Of a stretch of DNA of 64,000 nucleotides, positions 12,862-25,950 are shown piece after piece. Source of the stretch: Lycorma delicatula (Eukaryota > Arthropoda > Insecta > Hemiptera > Fulgoridae); NCBI RefSeq assembly GCF_047948215.1, contig NC_134456.1, positions 195,994,034-196,058,033 on the forward strand, written 5' to 3'. Positions within the stretch are counted from its first letter, which is position 1, and the number at the start of each line of letters is the position of its first letter. The position numbers and the translations under genes were made by a program. Under the pieces are notes generated by a model that was not told the DNA's origin, did not search any database, and was given only the letters and a program-made list of their open reading frames with translations.

Positions 12862-15129
12862 AAAAATATAAATCTAGGTACATTTTCAAACGATAGAAGG
12901 TTGTAATCAGTTTCATGGGCAATTAACAAAGGTAAATATAAACATTCAAACAAAACATAAACAAAAAACTTTTGGTATAATGACGATAAAAAATTAATAA
13001 ATAAATACATTTCCAAGAGAATATTTATACCTCAAAAACCCATTTAAAAATGTTTACCAACTTAGATAGAAATACTCGTTTTATTGTGGTTCAGGATAAT
13101 TGTTTACCTATTACTATTACTATTATTATTTTTAAAGGTAAGGGAAAAAGCCTGTTATTTTTCTTTTCCATCTAGAAGTTTTTCTAGTTGCTCTTTATCG
13201 GTTATTTGTAAATAAAAATAAATATTTCATGAAATTATGTAGTTTTCCCAATCATTTGATGTGATAATAATAAACATTACTTCTTGAAACAACAAACTTT
13301 TGATGAATTATTATTTTTATCGTTATATTTTAAAGTTCATTCGTGGTAAAAATTACGAATTTTCGATTTGATTTTTTGTGGTATATAAGTTTGTAATTTT
13401 TTAAGTCTGTGATTTTTTTAAAAAAATGCAGTGATGTGGAATAATTTTATCACTTTCTGAATTTTTGTCAAATATCCGCTTCGTTAACTATTATTTGAAT
13501 CATTATTAAATAAACTACCATTTATTTTTATTTCAATGTTTTGATGCCAGTGTAATAAACCATACCCATATTTTTTTTTTTTAGTGATGGTTTAGAATGG
13601 TATAATAAAGCACGAGACTTAATGCTAGAATCTAAAAAGTCACGATGTAATGAGGCCGCGTTTGCCTTGAATTAACGTGATTTTTGAATGTAGGTTCATT
13701 GATATAAAACTATAAATTCTTACTTATTTCCGGATAGTAAATATATTTTACCATTGAATTGTTCTTATTTGATTATTTTTTTATTAATCAATTCATTTAA
13801 CTTTATTCATTAATTTTCATTTGACAAAAATTTATTTTAATAAAGAATAATTTGCAAATCCTTAGAGATAATAGAAAATTACTGAAATTTGAAAATTACA
13901 CAAATAATAAATTGATATTTGAAGAAATCTATAAAATTTAAAATTAGTTTTTAAATCATGAAATTAAACTTTGCATAAAGTACATTAGCTTGTTAAGTTG
14001 CGTTAATCTTTCTACTTAGCAATTTTTAATAAATTATTCTATGCATATTTATATAATGTGTTTCGATGTGACGTGTCACTCAAACCTGAGAGAAGTCACA
14101 ACTAAGAACTTCCTCGAAAACAGGTATTTATTTTGTTTAAAGAAACCCCCAATAAAAATATTGAACATTAGCTCTCGAGTTGTGAACCAACAGATATGTT
14201 TGTCAAATTATGATTTAAATTCATATTATCTTTTTCCGTACTGTTATATAGTTTATATTAAATATATAAAAGCTATTTATTGGAATGAACTCAGTGGGTA
14301 GTAGGACCTATAAGATATTAATTATGAAGTTTAAGGAATCTTTCTATCTAAATTGAGCTTAACTAATGAAATGGTGCGTTCACTAACATTTCATGATATA
14401 ACTGTTGTGTTCCGTACGTTTGATTGGTAAAAAATTGTTTACTGGTCTGTCGTACGTCGTTCATAAAATTACAGTCAAATTATTTTCATTTGTAAAAATT
14501 TATATTTTCGACTTTACTTTTAAAATTGTATTTGTGCAATCAGAAGTTATATTAATTTCTAATTAATACCTTAGAATGACATCAAGTAATATAATTTTAT
14601 TAGGCTTCATTGGTTTTTGAATTAAATTTCCTGCTACTGATTTACAGCAAGAAATATGTTGATTTGTATGTACGTTTTGTTATCATTAGTATTAGTAGTA
14701 AACTGCACACAAATAATTTTTCATACAAGTGATATATATAATTTACTGTGCAAGTATTGGGCGCATACGTTTTTAATTTGTTTTCGGGTTAGTTTGTGTT
14801 GGAAAATTGTTAATAATATTGTCTGGATTTTCCGTTAAAATCTAATATCGATTTTTGAAAACTAGTTTCAGATTTTAATGAGTTATTTGTAAGTTATTTT
14901 TTTCAATGGATGTAATACTACATTGACCTTAATTTCATTTCTTATCAGTAATAACGGGCGTTGGCTTTACGTACATTAATAAGTTTGAAATTCCACATTA
15001 TCGTTTAAAATAGTAGTTATGAAGTACTTAAATGCATTATTCCGAACAAAAACGTCGGTTCTTGAATGACAATTTGTCCCGTAAACTCGATGTTAGTATT
15101 TGCGCTAAAGTTATTTGTTTCCTTTCATT
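12862..15129. other. AT-rich DNA, no gene seen
   Basis: Short ORFs at 14041-14301 and 14656-14838 lack motifs and match the AT-rich background. No RNA or repeat recognised. Confidence 0.45.
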
Positions 15130-15675
15130 GAATTGTTGATCAGCATTTCTCTCTCGATTCATCTATCTTTCTCACAGTTTCATCACCTCTGCTCTTTATT
15201 TTCTCTCACCCTCTGTGTTTTGATTAGCGGTTAACGGCTTTAGTGCTATTGAGATTGTTTAGTTATGTGCCTACAACTCTCTCTGTATTAGAGCTAAGTA
15301 TCTTTGTGAGGTGGTTACAAAGTCACGACGGCACGACGGACGCATGTGTCGGCAAACCACGCCCCCTTATGACGTCACAGTGTATATCATCTTAACGTAT
15401 GCGTTTTCTCTGGCCAACTGACTTCAGTCAGATTTGAGATCTGTTTCAATGAAATACACCGTGTCTCGAACTATCTCTCTATTGCATCTCCAGTGCAGCG
15501 TAAACAGCGCTCCTCTATAACTCATTTTCTGCACTTGTATCTTTCTTCTTTGTTTGATTTTTACAAATTGCACTGCTTGTTGTTGTAGTAATTCTTCTTT
15601 GCCTATGTTAGACGTAGTCGTACATGCGCGCACCCCGTCCTTCAACCCGTTTGAACTGAGCTACAGTTATAAAAG
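15130..15675 (+). promoter_or_regulatory. Promoter-like GC-richer island with a possible first exon
   Basis: A block clearly GC-richer than its flanks. It has a full CRE palindrome TGACGTCA at 15370-15377 preceded by CGCCCCC, a TATA-like GTATAT at 15382-15387, and an arthropod initiator match TCAGTC at 15424-15429. The spacing from TATA-like to initiator is about 43 bp, longer than usual, and there is no clear downstream promoter element. At 15675 there is a good donor, AAAA then GTAAGT. From ATG 15605 the frame is open to that donor and ends in phase 1, the phase required by the exon at 40184. A first exon for the FOG gene or for an unrelated transcript are both possible; the short peptide is not recognised. 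Confidence 0.25.
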
Positions 15676-18600
15676 TAAGTTTCATATAACATTATTTAAT
15701 AGACATAAAAAGATCGTAATCGTTAATTTCAGTAACTTATACAGTTTTTAAATCGCTTTAATTTCCTCTTTAGCTGTTTCGAGATGTGCAATATGTTTTA
15801 AATTCTTATGATTTGGATTTCGATATTTTTTTTAACCAAAATCTATTTATGAATTAAAAAGTTATATAAACATCTAAACGTATATTTTAATGGATTAATT
15901 CACAAATTTGGTATGAAATTTCTTGCTCTTTAAATAATATTGGTTATACGTAGATTTCAAAATTTAGGCCTACTTAACTTTATAATGTAAACTGAAACTA
16001 TTCTGAAATATAAATTTTAAGAGATATAAATAAATATTTTGTTCTATTTAATTGTCTTGTGTAATACATTACATTTTAAATTACTACTTTCTTATAGATG
16101 ATTTATTATTATTGCGTAGGCTATTATTCTTTGGAGGTTATGAACGGTTACGTTTGTAGGTTATGTTGCTTTAAATATTTACACGTAAGAAAAACGTACA
16201 AACAGTTTGTATCATTTGAGTATTACTTTATATAATAAACCTAATTTAAGCTACTTTTTAAATATATTTCTTATTTTACATAGCAAATTGTAAATGAGAC
16301 GTTAAACTTATATTTTCAACTGTTTTGTAATCCGAAATCAAATGAAAAACGAATCGCAGCTCTTTCTATCATGGAAGTAAAATTGAAATAAAGGAGAAAA
16401 TAAGTAATTTTTTTTATTGTTGATTTATTTCTAAATGTAAAATGTTCTCTGTTCTATTTCCTCTAAATTTATATTGATTATTAATCATGTTTATCAATAA
16501 CATTTATATCACATTTAAACTACATCAAACCGAAATATGTACCTTCGAAACTAATTGATAGTTGAGTTTTTAATTCATCAAATGATAGGTGTGATGCTAG
16601 GATGAAGAAAAGCGCAATCAAAAGAAATGATTATTCTTAATCTTAATTTAATTACTACAACTTTGTATTTACTTCGTTCTACAGTTGAAAAAATGAAATT
16701 TTCGTGTAATCCTCAAGATTATTCTTTTTAACATTTTGTTGTCAGGCTTTTTTCTGTTGCATTTGTGCCCTAAAGGTAAAATAGGCATACCAAAACAGTA
16801 CTGCATTAACAGTGAAAAGGGAAAACTGTTTTCTTGCTAAAATTTAGATGAGGTTTTAAAATATATGTGTAGTGTATTATACGTATTTAACGGTATTAAT
16901 AACAAAATTTTACTGTAAGTTTTACAAAGATACTGGGTTTTACGTATCCTGATTTTTTTTTGTATTTTTAGATGCAGATTACTTACCCTTTACGATTAAA
17001 TAAAAACTTTTATAAGGAATTATTTAAAACAATTGTTAATTAAAATAATAGTTATTAAACGGCTAACTAAAAAATGTACATCCTGCAGTTTGGTTCATTA
17101 ATCAATGGTTAATGCAAGTCGTAACTTTTTTTTTTTATTATTTTCAACTGCTATTATTTTTTTTCGTTTAGTTACAGTCACGTAAGACACTCTTAAATTA
17201 TAGTGGATTTATTTCGTTATTAATTTATAAGTAAGTTTTGTTTATACGAGAATTTAAAGTTAGACAATTATATATTATAAATTTTTATTTACAAAAGTTA
17301 ATGATATTTTACCCTTATTGGGTATCATTTATCTCGTTCAAGGTTTTAAAAATAATTTAATTTCTACCTTTTCAGCATAAAATTTCAGTTTATATTTACA
17401 TCTCTTTATACTTGTTTTCAATTTACAAAACATTTCATTACATTTTAAGCGGAGTTCTTCTATAAACAAAAACAAAAACTTAATTTTTGACACAATGATA
17501 TAAATAAAATATTGTTAAGGAAAAAACGGAAAACTTATTTCCAATATATACAGCAATATGAAAAAACATCTAGGGTTAGGACTCATAGGATTCATAGATG
17601 AGAATTACGGTAGAATTAGTACAAATTTTTCATTTTTTCACAGAAATTATATTTATGGAAATGATCGACTGAACAGTTATGTTGATGAACATTGTCTGCA
17701 ATAAAGATATTTTTTCCTCGCTCTCAGTGGAAACGAGGGATAAGAATGTGTAATTAAAATTGTTTAAAATGTTCCGTTTTATTTCATTGCATCGTTGTTC
17801 GAGACAAAGGAAAGGTTTAAATTAATGTAAAATTTACAATTTAGTTTATAAGGTACGCGTTTCTTTCTGAACTTGGCGTATTCTTAGAGATCGCCGTATT
17901 CAATGTAGTACGTATGCAATGCTCAATATCATAGTACACGCATGCTTCGTTAACAAGATTTAAGATTTGCATAAAGATAATTTATTCGATGAGGATGATT
18001 ATAGGGGCGCAACTTCAACGTTTTTTATATTTGAAATTAATCAATCAAATTACATACAAGTATACTTCAAATTAAATACTAAGTGATATATTTTTTATCT
18101 TTATTTACTGGAAAGAAAGAAGGCCTAACAAAAATAATTGTAAAACGCTTAAATATGTTTAAAATATTTTCTGCGATATTAGGTGATTAGTATATTGTTG
18201 ATCAACATATATTTTCTGTAGGCTTGCTCCGCTAAGTACAACTAAAGTACAAGCTCTTACCTGTTAAGTTACTCTCTGAATCTGACTTTGAGTATCATAA
18301 TTTAAGAGGATGGTATATTATAGAGTACATCACACAAATAGTAACGAGCAAATACAGAACTACCTTTGGCCGAAGAGGAAAGCATTTCTCATTAATAAAT
18401 CCCGGTAACACATATTACGTACTTTTACGGCTGCGGGACAACACGTCAGTCATAAATTATACAGTAATAGGTGTGCATAATTTTGTTCCATATTTTCAAG
18501 TTGAGAATATTACGTACGAGTATCTGCGCGATTAATATTTGCGGTTTTATTTTTGTAATTTTGTAAGCCAACCACAGATTGAATCATTATAAAATTAAGT

Positions 18601-20296
18601 TATATAAATTGTTACTTATAAAAAATAAGTTAAAAGAATTTTTATTTAAATTTTAAAAAATAAAAGAAAAAAGTATTAGAATTTAGTGGATGTAGGCATG
18701 TTAAATTATTTAGCTGACTATTTTTTAATAAAATAACGTTTTAATTTGTCTATTTGTTTAAATCCTTCTTCAGAGATAATTCTCTGGTGTGTGATATTTA
18801 TTTAAAAATATAATATATTTTACATTTATCTGAGTTGTTTATCATTGATATACAATAACAAAGTCTATTGATAAATCGGTTCTAATCTTACCACAGAATA
18901 AGAACAATATTTTTTCTATATTTATTTTATCATAAAGATAGATATAAATAAAATAGTATGCCTTAATTATTATATTAAGTTATCTGATAAGATTTAGGAA
19001 AAGAATAGCTTCAGGGTACAAAGTTCTTATCGATATTAATTTTACAATAGTTTCAAGAATTCAAGAAACATTAAACTTTATAGATTAAGATAAGATTATT
19101 TTAAAATTAAAGACTGTTATTAAGGAACTTTTCTGACTATATTTATGATTTACGAGCAGACTAATACTATTTGGTTCAATGCACTTTATTATTAAAGATA
19201 AGGATTAATTTTTAAGGTCATTAGTTATTAACTCGCTGATGAATATGGTTTGATTTTAAATAAGTAATTTTCGTTTTAAATCGCATATTGATTAGTGCGG
19301 TAGCTTTCATTTTATGAAATCTAATTAGATTTCTCGATCTGATTAGTTGTTGATTAGATAAGCTTTACTAATCGTGTACGTGAAATAAAACACGAAGTCT
19401 GTGTTAATTGTTAACTAATAGATTACGTATTAGTGAAAATTCATTACTAAAAATTTTTAAATACTGTTATAACGTTTTTATAGAATATTTTCGATTTTAT
19501 TAAACGAGAAAAAATTATTCATTTGGAACTTACTTTAAATATATTTCATTATAATTATTTACTATACTAAAAATGGAATTGCGTCAAGAATAGCATCTTC
19601 AGAATTTTTTTCGATGAAAAAATCAACATAAAAGACTATCCATTTGCTCTTGCAAGATGTATTATTGCTAAATATGTTACTAATTTATTTTGTGAAGATG
19701 TGTTATTGATAAAAGTTCGTCACTCATAAATTGTTTAATAACATTTAATTAAACACTTTTTTATTAATAATTCCTAAAAATTTAATAAGAAGGTGATACA
19801 ATTCTTACAACATTTTAAAGCTACGGTTTGTTTAACTTCAGTAGAAGTGTGGGTTCTCCCGTGCTGTTGTACTCAAATGATGTAAAATTTGTAAAAGGGG
19901 GGAATAATTCTTTTGCATTTATTAAAATGAGAACAACTAGAAAATAATAGTTTGACATTTTTTAATCAAATTCACGTTCTAAACGTGATCAACGAATTCC
20001 ATTTATTTAACTTAGTTAATTTATGTAATTATCAATAAGACCAAACATATTTTACAAGAACATATTTTACTTTTACCATAAGAACATACTTTATTTGAAG
20101 GAAAAATAAGACATGAAACCGATAGTTTAATAAGTTGAAATCTAAAAGTTGGAATTAATAAACTATGAAACTGATAAGGTTGAAATACCAGAATTATCTC
20201 AAATAAACTAAGGCTACCTCCCTTTACTCAGTACACATCTAATCAAGATGGTCAATTAGGAAATCCGATAGTTTGTTATAATTTCTACTTCTTTCA
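15676..20296. other. AT-rich DNA, no gene seen
   Basis: About 4.6 kb with no ORF above 60 codons and no recognised repeat. Compositionally uniform. Confidence 0.45.
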
Positions 20297-20454
20297 AGGC
20301 GTAATTGTTGTAGCGTCTCGGTCTTTCACCCAGAGGTCCCAGATTTGAATCCCGGTCAGGCATGGCATTTTTCTCACGCTACAAAATTGCCATTTCATAT
20401 CATTCTCTGAAGCAGTACCTAGCAGTGATCCCGGAGGCTTAAAAAAGGAAAACA
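20297..20454 (+). repeat. tRNA-derived SINE, head 1 with tail A
   Basis: Pol III-like head with TAGCGTCTCGG and a box B-like GATTTGAATCCCGGTCAGGC, followed by a body ending CATTCTCTGAAGCAGTACC...GGAGGCTTAAAAAAGG. The head matches the SINEs at 32.4 and 39.3 kb; the tail matches the different SINE at 21.5 kb. Confidence 0.65.
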
Positions 20455-21476
20455 ACTAGCAATTTGGAGTAGATAGACTTCATTAATAAATAATTTAATA
20501 AACAGATTGAGCTAAATTTATCATCCATCAAATTTTGTAAAATATTTTCATTTATTTGCATTTTAGAAATAAATTTAAGATTTTCAACTGCATATTTTTA
20601 TTTAACTTATCATCCGTACAATAAAAATTTGTTTATATAGTCCTGTATCTTTTTTAAAATTATTAAAATTCTAATTTTAAAAACATTATCTTAAAAAGTA
20701 CTATCAAAAAAGTAGTAATTTAAAAAAATGAATAGCCTTTACACAGTTGTTTGTACTGTAATATTTGTCTTTTCGGTTATTTACCGAACTGATAAGCAGT
20801 GGAAAATTAAATAAAGATCTGTCATAAAGTAAGTGTAGTTATTTTTAATTTCATATCGTTTTGAACTGAGTGTGGTACAAACATATCCTCATTCTATAAA
20901 ATTATAGATAACAATTTTAAAAAAAAAATCACCTAATCATAATAATGAAAACCCTGAATGTGTGAAATAAAAAAAAAAATCATAATCCGGCTTCATCAGT
21001 GTTTAGTTGATGGAGCTATTTGAGCTAAAAAAAATTATTTAATAATAAATTAATTGAATGGACCATCGTAACAAAAATATGGTTGTAAATAAGGCACGCT
21101 TGATCAGTTGGGAATGGAAATGTTTACATAGGAGCCGATGAAATCTTTGTTGAAATAGAACTACTCTTTTTTTTCTTGGATTAAACTCATGAGTTGTTTT
21201 AAACACCTTGTAAATAATATTTACACTGTTCATGTCAAAGTGGAAAGTGCTGAAAACGTAGGGAATATATTTTGGAGCAGTAAACTCATTAGTGGAAAAA
21301 CAACAACTTAAATTATGTCTAGCCCTTTATGATAAGTTGAAAGTAGCTTCCTCGGTTTCAAGATGCGATTGTTAAAGCATTCACAGAAATTCATAGACTC
21401 TATTGTCTAGAGTAATTATTATTTTAAGAGACGGTTCAACAGATACAAGTAATAAGAAAATAATACTAGACCAACC
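20455..21476. other. AT-rich spacer between SINEs
   Basis: No supported gene; the - strand ORF at 21039-21233 has no motif. Confidence 0.4.
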
Positions 21477-21760
21477 CACGAGTTGGTCTAGTGGTGAACT
21501 CGTCATTGTAAATCAGCTGATTTCGAAGTCGAGAATTCTAAAGTTCAAATCCTAGTTCTTTTTATACGGATTTGAATATTAGATCCTTGATACCGGTGTT
21601 CTTTGGTGATTGGGTTTCAATTAACCACACATCTCAGGAATGGTCAACCTGAGACTACAAGACTACACTTCATTCATACATAACATCCTCATTCATCCTC
21701 TGAAATATAACCTTACGGTGGTTCGAAGGTTAAACAGAAAAAAAACAAAAAAAGAAGAAA
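21477..21760 (+). repeat. tRNA-derived SINE, head 2 with tail A
   Basis: Box A match TGGTCTAGTGG at 21484-21494 (fits TRGYNNARNNG) and box B match GTTCAAATC at 21543-21551 (fits GWTCRANNC), about 48 bp apart. The body contains GATACCGGTGTTCTTTGGTG and TTAACCACACATCTCAGGAA, and the 3' part CATCCTCTGAAATATAACC...GGTTAAACAG leads into an A-rich tail. The ORF at 21640-21828 lies within it and is not a gene. Confidence 0.7.
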
Positions 21761-22869
21761 ATAGAAAGAATAGTAAGAGATTCTTATATGGAATGTACAT
21801 TGCATTAGTTTTAATACCGGCTGAATAAAAGAGCAGAGCGTGATTACTTATAATGAAGAGTGTCCCCTGTCTTCCAAACCGGAAAGTTTGGTCTTGAGTA
21901 ATATATTTTGTGAATCATTGGCTGGATTATATCTATTTGCGATATCCGTTTGAAACGTACCTGATAAAACTACTGATCTAACAATCCAGTTATTCAAGAA
22001 AAGCTGCCTTAAATATTTTCAGAAAAAATTCCTTGACATTTTAAGAATGACTCCAATTTAAAGTAACTTTCAACAATGAACGCACGTTGAGCCTGGGAGA
22101 AACGCACGTTTTTCCGCTCACAGCTTACTCACCACTGTCATCTAAAAGGAGGGAAATTGTTCGTCTATCTAGTGCTACTCCTCTACCACAACATCATTCG
22201 TTGCCAACACACAAACACTCCCGCCGGCAAAAAACTAAAGTTCCCTCCGCAATGTTTTCGAATTTAGGGTACATATCTTTTGGTTCACTCTGTATCTACA
22301 ATCGGTTTCATAGATTGGAAACCATAAGTAAATATTTTGACAAACAAGTTATAAAGGAATTTCCCTTGAAACAACTTAATTTCATTCTAGATATCAACAC
22401 TAAATCAAAGGTAGCATTGATAATGAACTAGAATTCATCATAATATCCAGTATTATGAATAAAACTACAGAATAAAAAATAATAGAATATAGAACCAAAT
22501 AACATTAGAAATATGAATGATCATAAATATTTCGATGACGCACAACTTAAGAAGAAAAGCTTCCTCCTGAATATCACTATTAGGTTTCAAGATCCAGTAC
22601 ATGATCCAGTACACCTTACATTTTCCCTATTGTCTAATAGGTTACAGCTTGATAGTTTACGTGGTTATTAAGTTTATTTTGTACTTAGCAAATCGATTGA
22701 CTTTCTCACGACGCACGGTAACCCTAAGTACTCATGAATTAGGTTGTTCATGAATTACTTTTTTAATAACATACATTGATAGTATAATCAACCTGTGCAT
22801 TACTTGTGTAGCTGTGCAAATAATGCACAAAATATATTTAAATACAAAATATTTCATTTGTGAAATATA
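21761..22869. other. Spacer with an unrecognised 114-codon open frame
   Basis: The frame 22087-22431 (+) starts with a non-ATG codon and is GC-richer only in its first 180 bp. It shows a histidine/serine-rich peptide with no domain. It could be a repeat fragment. Nothing else recognised. Confidence 0.3.
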
Positions 22870-25800
22870 TTTATTTCACAAATTTATTCTGGAATCGCTG
22901 ACTAATCTGTATATTTGCCACAATAATCTGTTACTCGCCACACCATAGAGTTGGATTCCGTATGTCCAAACCGGTGTTAGAATCACTTTATTCAGAGGTA
23001 GCTATTTCCTTAGACAGTTGCGATTTCCTTCCTAATAACCAGTATAGCTCCTTAAATTTGATACCTAGTTATTTCCTTTTTCGCATAATGTGAACCGTCT
23101 ATGTCAGACGACGATCTAGATAAATACTTAAATACCGTGGATTCCTAGGCAATCAATCTTTTCATCGCAAATTATGTGAGTCGTTTTCGCTTGATTGACC
23201 TTTTTTCTATTACTTCAACCATTTAGCTAGAAAGTTTAACCCAGACTGCAACTTAGTCGAGGCTTGAGTGGATCATCATCGACAGCCACGATTGTCTTGT
23301 TGTCAGCAAATGATGCAATAGTGGTTATGTCTGTGCCTGGAAGGGCCACAGTGAAGCTGGAATAGAGGGTAGGCCCTTGCAATGAGCTCTGAGGAACACT
23401 CGAAGAAGTATCAAAGAATGCAGATAACTCCTCTTCATATTTAATCTGGAAGAAGCGTCCGTCCAAGTAATTACGCAGTGTTAAATAAAAAGATTGAGGT
23501 AGATTTGTTTTTAGTAGCAGACTGGACAGCCATAACTTATCTAATGCTTGCTGTAACCTAGAAAGGCAGCCGAACAGAATTTTTTCTTCTCTAAGTAGTT
23601 GGTGACCCCAGTTGATCGGTTGATGACGAATAATCCTCTGAGCTTGTTCAGTGCAAGGGGTTTTGGCTTGGTTGATGGTGAAAGACTAGTGAAGTAATTT
23701 TTAAATGTCTCATCCTTAAAAGACTTTAGGATTTGTTTTAACCTCCGAGCAGCCCTGTTTAAAGATGCCGTATCTTCTGGTTTCCTGTAACATTACCATT
23801 CCCTTCTGAGCCGCCCCATGTTTGAAATGAGGTTCATTACTTTTCGTGGATAGTCCGCTTCACCTTGTCCTTCGTTCTTATCCCCAGGCGTTGAGCGCCT
23901 GGCTACTTCCTCTAACACCGAGGTCAGGTAGCAGGTCGCTTATTCTATATCAGACGAAAATTTCTACTCAATGGGTACGGCCAGTACATCCTAGATCCAG
24001 CTCTTGTAAGACTCCCAATCTGTCATGTTGTTGTGCAGGATAGAGAATTTCTTCTTTTTGATTACCGTGGAGCTTATAGTGTCTAGAACAGGCAAATGAT
24101 CAGCCCAGTATATGCTTCTACATATTTGTATTTAAATATTATAATTGGATTATAATATTTATATTTAATACTATAATTATGCCTAATTAAAACGTTCCAG
24201 TTGTTACTTTAGTTTGTAAAATATGTAAAACTTTTTTTAGAATATGTAAAATTGTCAGAATATTTAATAAATCGCTATATATTTATTAAATTCTCCGACA
24301 TTGAAGGCGATTAATTAAATTATCCAGTAATTATGCAGAGTCACAGGATAATCAAATTTACCGTAACTTCTGCACACTTGACACTCTTGACGCATCTTAA
24401 CTAATTTTACAGAAGTGTACATAGACAATATTTCCGATGTTATATAAAAATCCAGTTGGTCCGGAACCTTAGATCCGATGGCCAGTATGTCGGCTATAAT
24501 CCGAAGATCAAATCGATTTGCATATTCAAGATGCAATCGTTTAAAGATCGACCCCTATTTTAATAAATCGTGAGTCCCAATGAACATGTTTATTCCAGTC
24601 CTCACCCACCATGAAATGCGGGCCCAGTGTTTTACCCAGAGAATAATCTTTTCGAGATCATATGGCGTGGAGGATAGTAAACTGCTGATAGCAAGAGAGG
24701 TCCGACCCAGTCTAAAATTTCAATTGCGGTTGCTTGGATATAATCACTGCTTAAATTCGGCACTTCATGATGTCGTATTGTATTCTTTATAAGCAGCGCA
24801 GTGCCCCCATGAGGCCTATCGTCTGGTTAGTTAGTCGTATGTATTGTAATCCCTAAGACTAAGAGAGTTTCGATCAGTGAAGTGAGTTTCACAGAGAAGA
24901 ACAACATCTAACCTGAAGATGAAGATGATAAACGTCTCTAATTCTTGTCTGCGGAGAGCAAAACCATTGATTTTCCAGTTAGTTATTCTAAGAAACTTCG
25001 CCATTAAGCAAAGTTTGGCTGCTACATTGCTGAGTAAGCCTATCAGGCTTCCAATTTACTGGACTAGAAACTCTATTTTGAAAGTCAATTTCTGTAATTT
25101 GTTCTCGGGATCTTCGTGGGTATTGTGCCCCACAGCCGCGGGATAAGATCCGAGATTGTTATTTGATTGGGTGCTTGGATTTTTAGACCTCTCTCAGCCT
25201 AAAGAAGGGAAATTGAAGTTGCCTAGATTAAATGAATTCGACTGTTTGTCCCCAAGTTCTTGTAGGCTAGTATTGTAATTGGAGCGTAGCACTTTCTGGC
25301 AGTTTCCTTTCCAGGATCTCCTTATAGACTCTGCATCCTCTGCAATTAGCTGGATGATCTGAAAGACTAAGTGCACAAACAGGAGGAGTATTTTGATCCT
25401 TTCTACGACAGTTCGCAGTCCTTTGTTCTTCTGCACACTTGACAAACCGGAAGGGTAGCATGCAGTTATTATTCACTCGTACGTCTATTGAAACAACTCA
25501 TGCAGTCGACCAGACCTGGAGCTCTTGTTGGGTGTCTCAAATGTGATTTTCAGTTCGCGATTTCTCTTATTTTGAATATCTCTTAGTTGTTTTCATCAGG
25601 CTGAAGGTTTAAGAATAATTTAGACAATGGCTATTTTGTCACACGATGACGGACGTTTATAATGCTTCGCACCTTGTGTCCTGTTCTTCAATTTCACTGT
25701 TAATGATGTCGGGATTGAATAATGTAGGTTCTTAAGAACCATCCGAAAGGTACGATCGTCCTTCCTCGTGAAAGTATGTCCGATAAGTTTGTGTTCATAG

Positions 25801-25916
25801 AACAACTTATTATTTTTTTTGTTGATGTCTATGCTTTCAACATCACACGTAATTGTTTGCCACATAATTTTGAGATAGTAGGTTAATAACAAAATAAAAT
25901 ACATTTCTAATAACAA
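22870..25916 (-). mobile_element. Decayed Jockey-type non-LTR retrotransposon, nearly full length
   Basis: On the - strand all regions of a Jockey-clade LINE appear in the right order. ORF1 begins near 25900, with HTFTRKDDRTFRMVLKNLHYS (25.7-25.8 kb) resembling the conserved gag segment, then zinc-knuckle remnants (FVKCAEEQRTANC and HPANCRGCRVYKE at 25.3-25.45 kb). The endonuclease follows, starting near 25000 (KITNW-like start, then DVVLLCETHFTDRN at about 24.88 kb and PDQLDFYIT at 24.43 kb). RT follows at 23236-23466 (VPQSSLQGPTLYSSF and the degraded FADNKT in place of FADD), with VWTYGIQLYGVAS at 22930-22975 and QRFQNKFV at about 22890. Many frameshifts and stops separate these blocks, so it is inactive. 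The 3' end and target duplication were not found. Confidence 0.8.
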
Positions 25917-25950
25917 TGTTGTAAAACTATAATCATATATCTGGCATATA

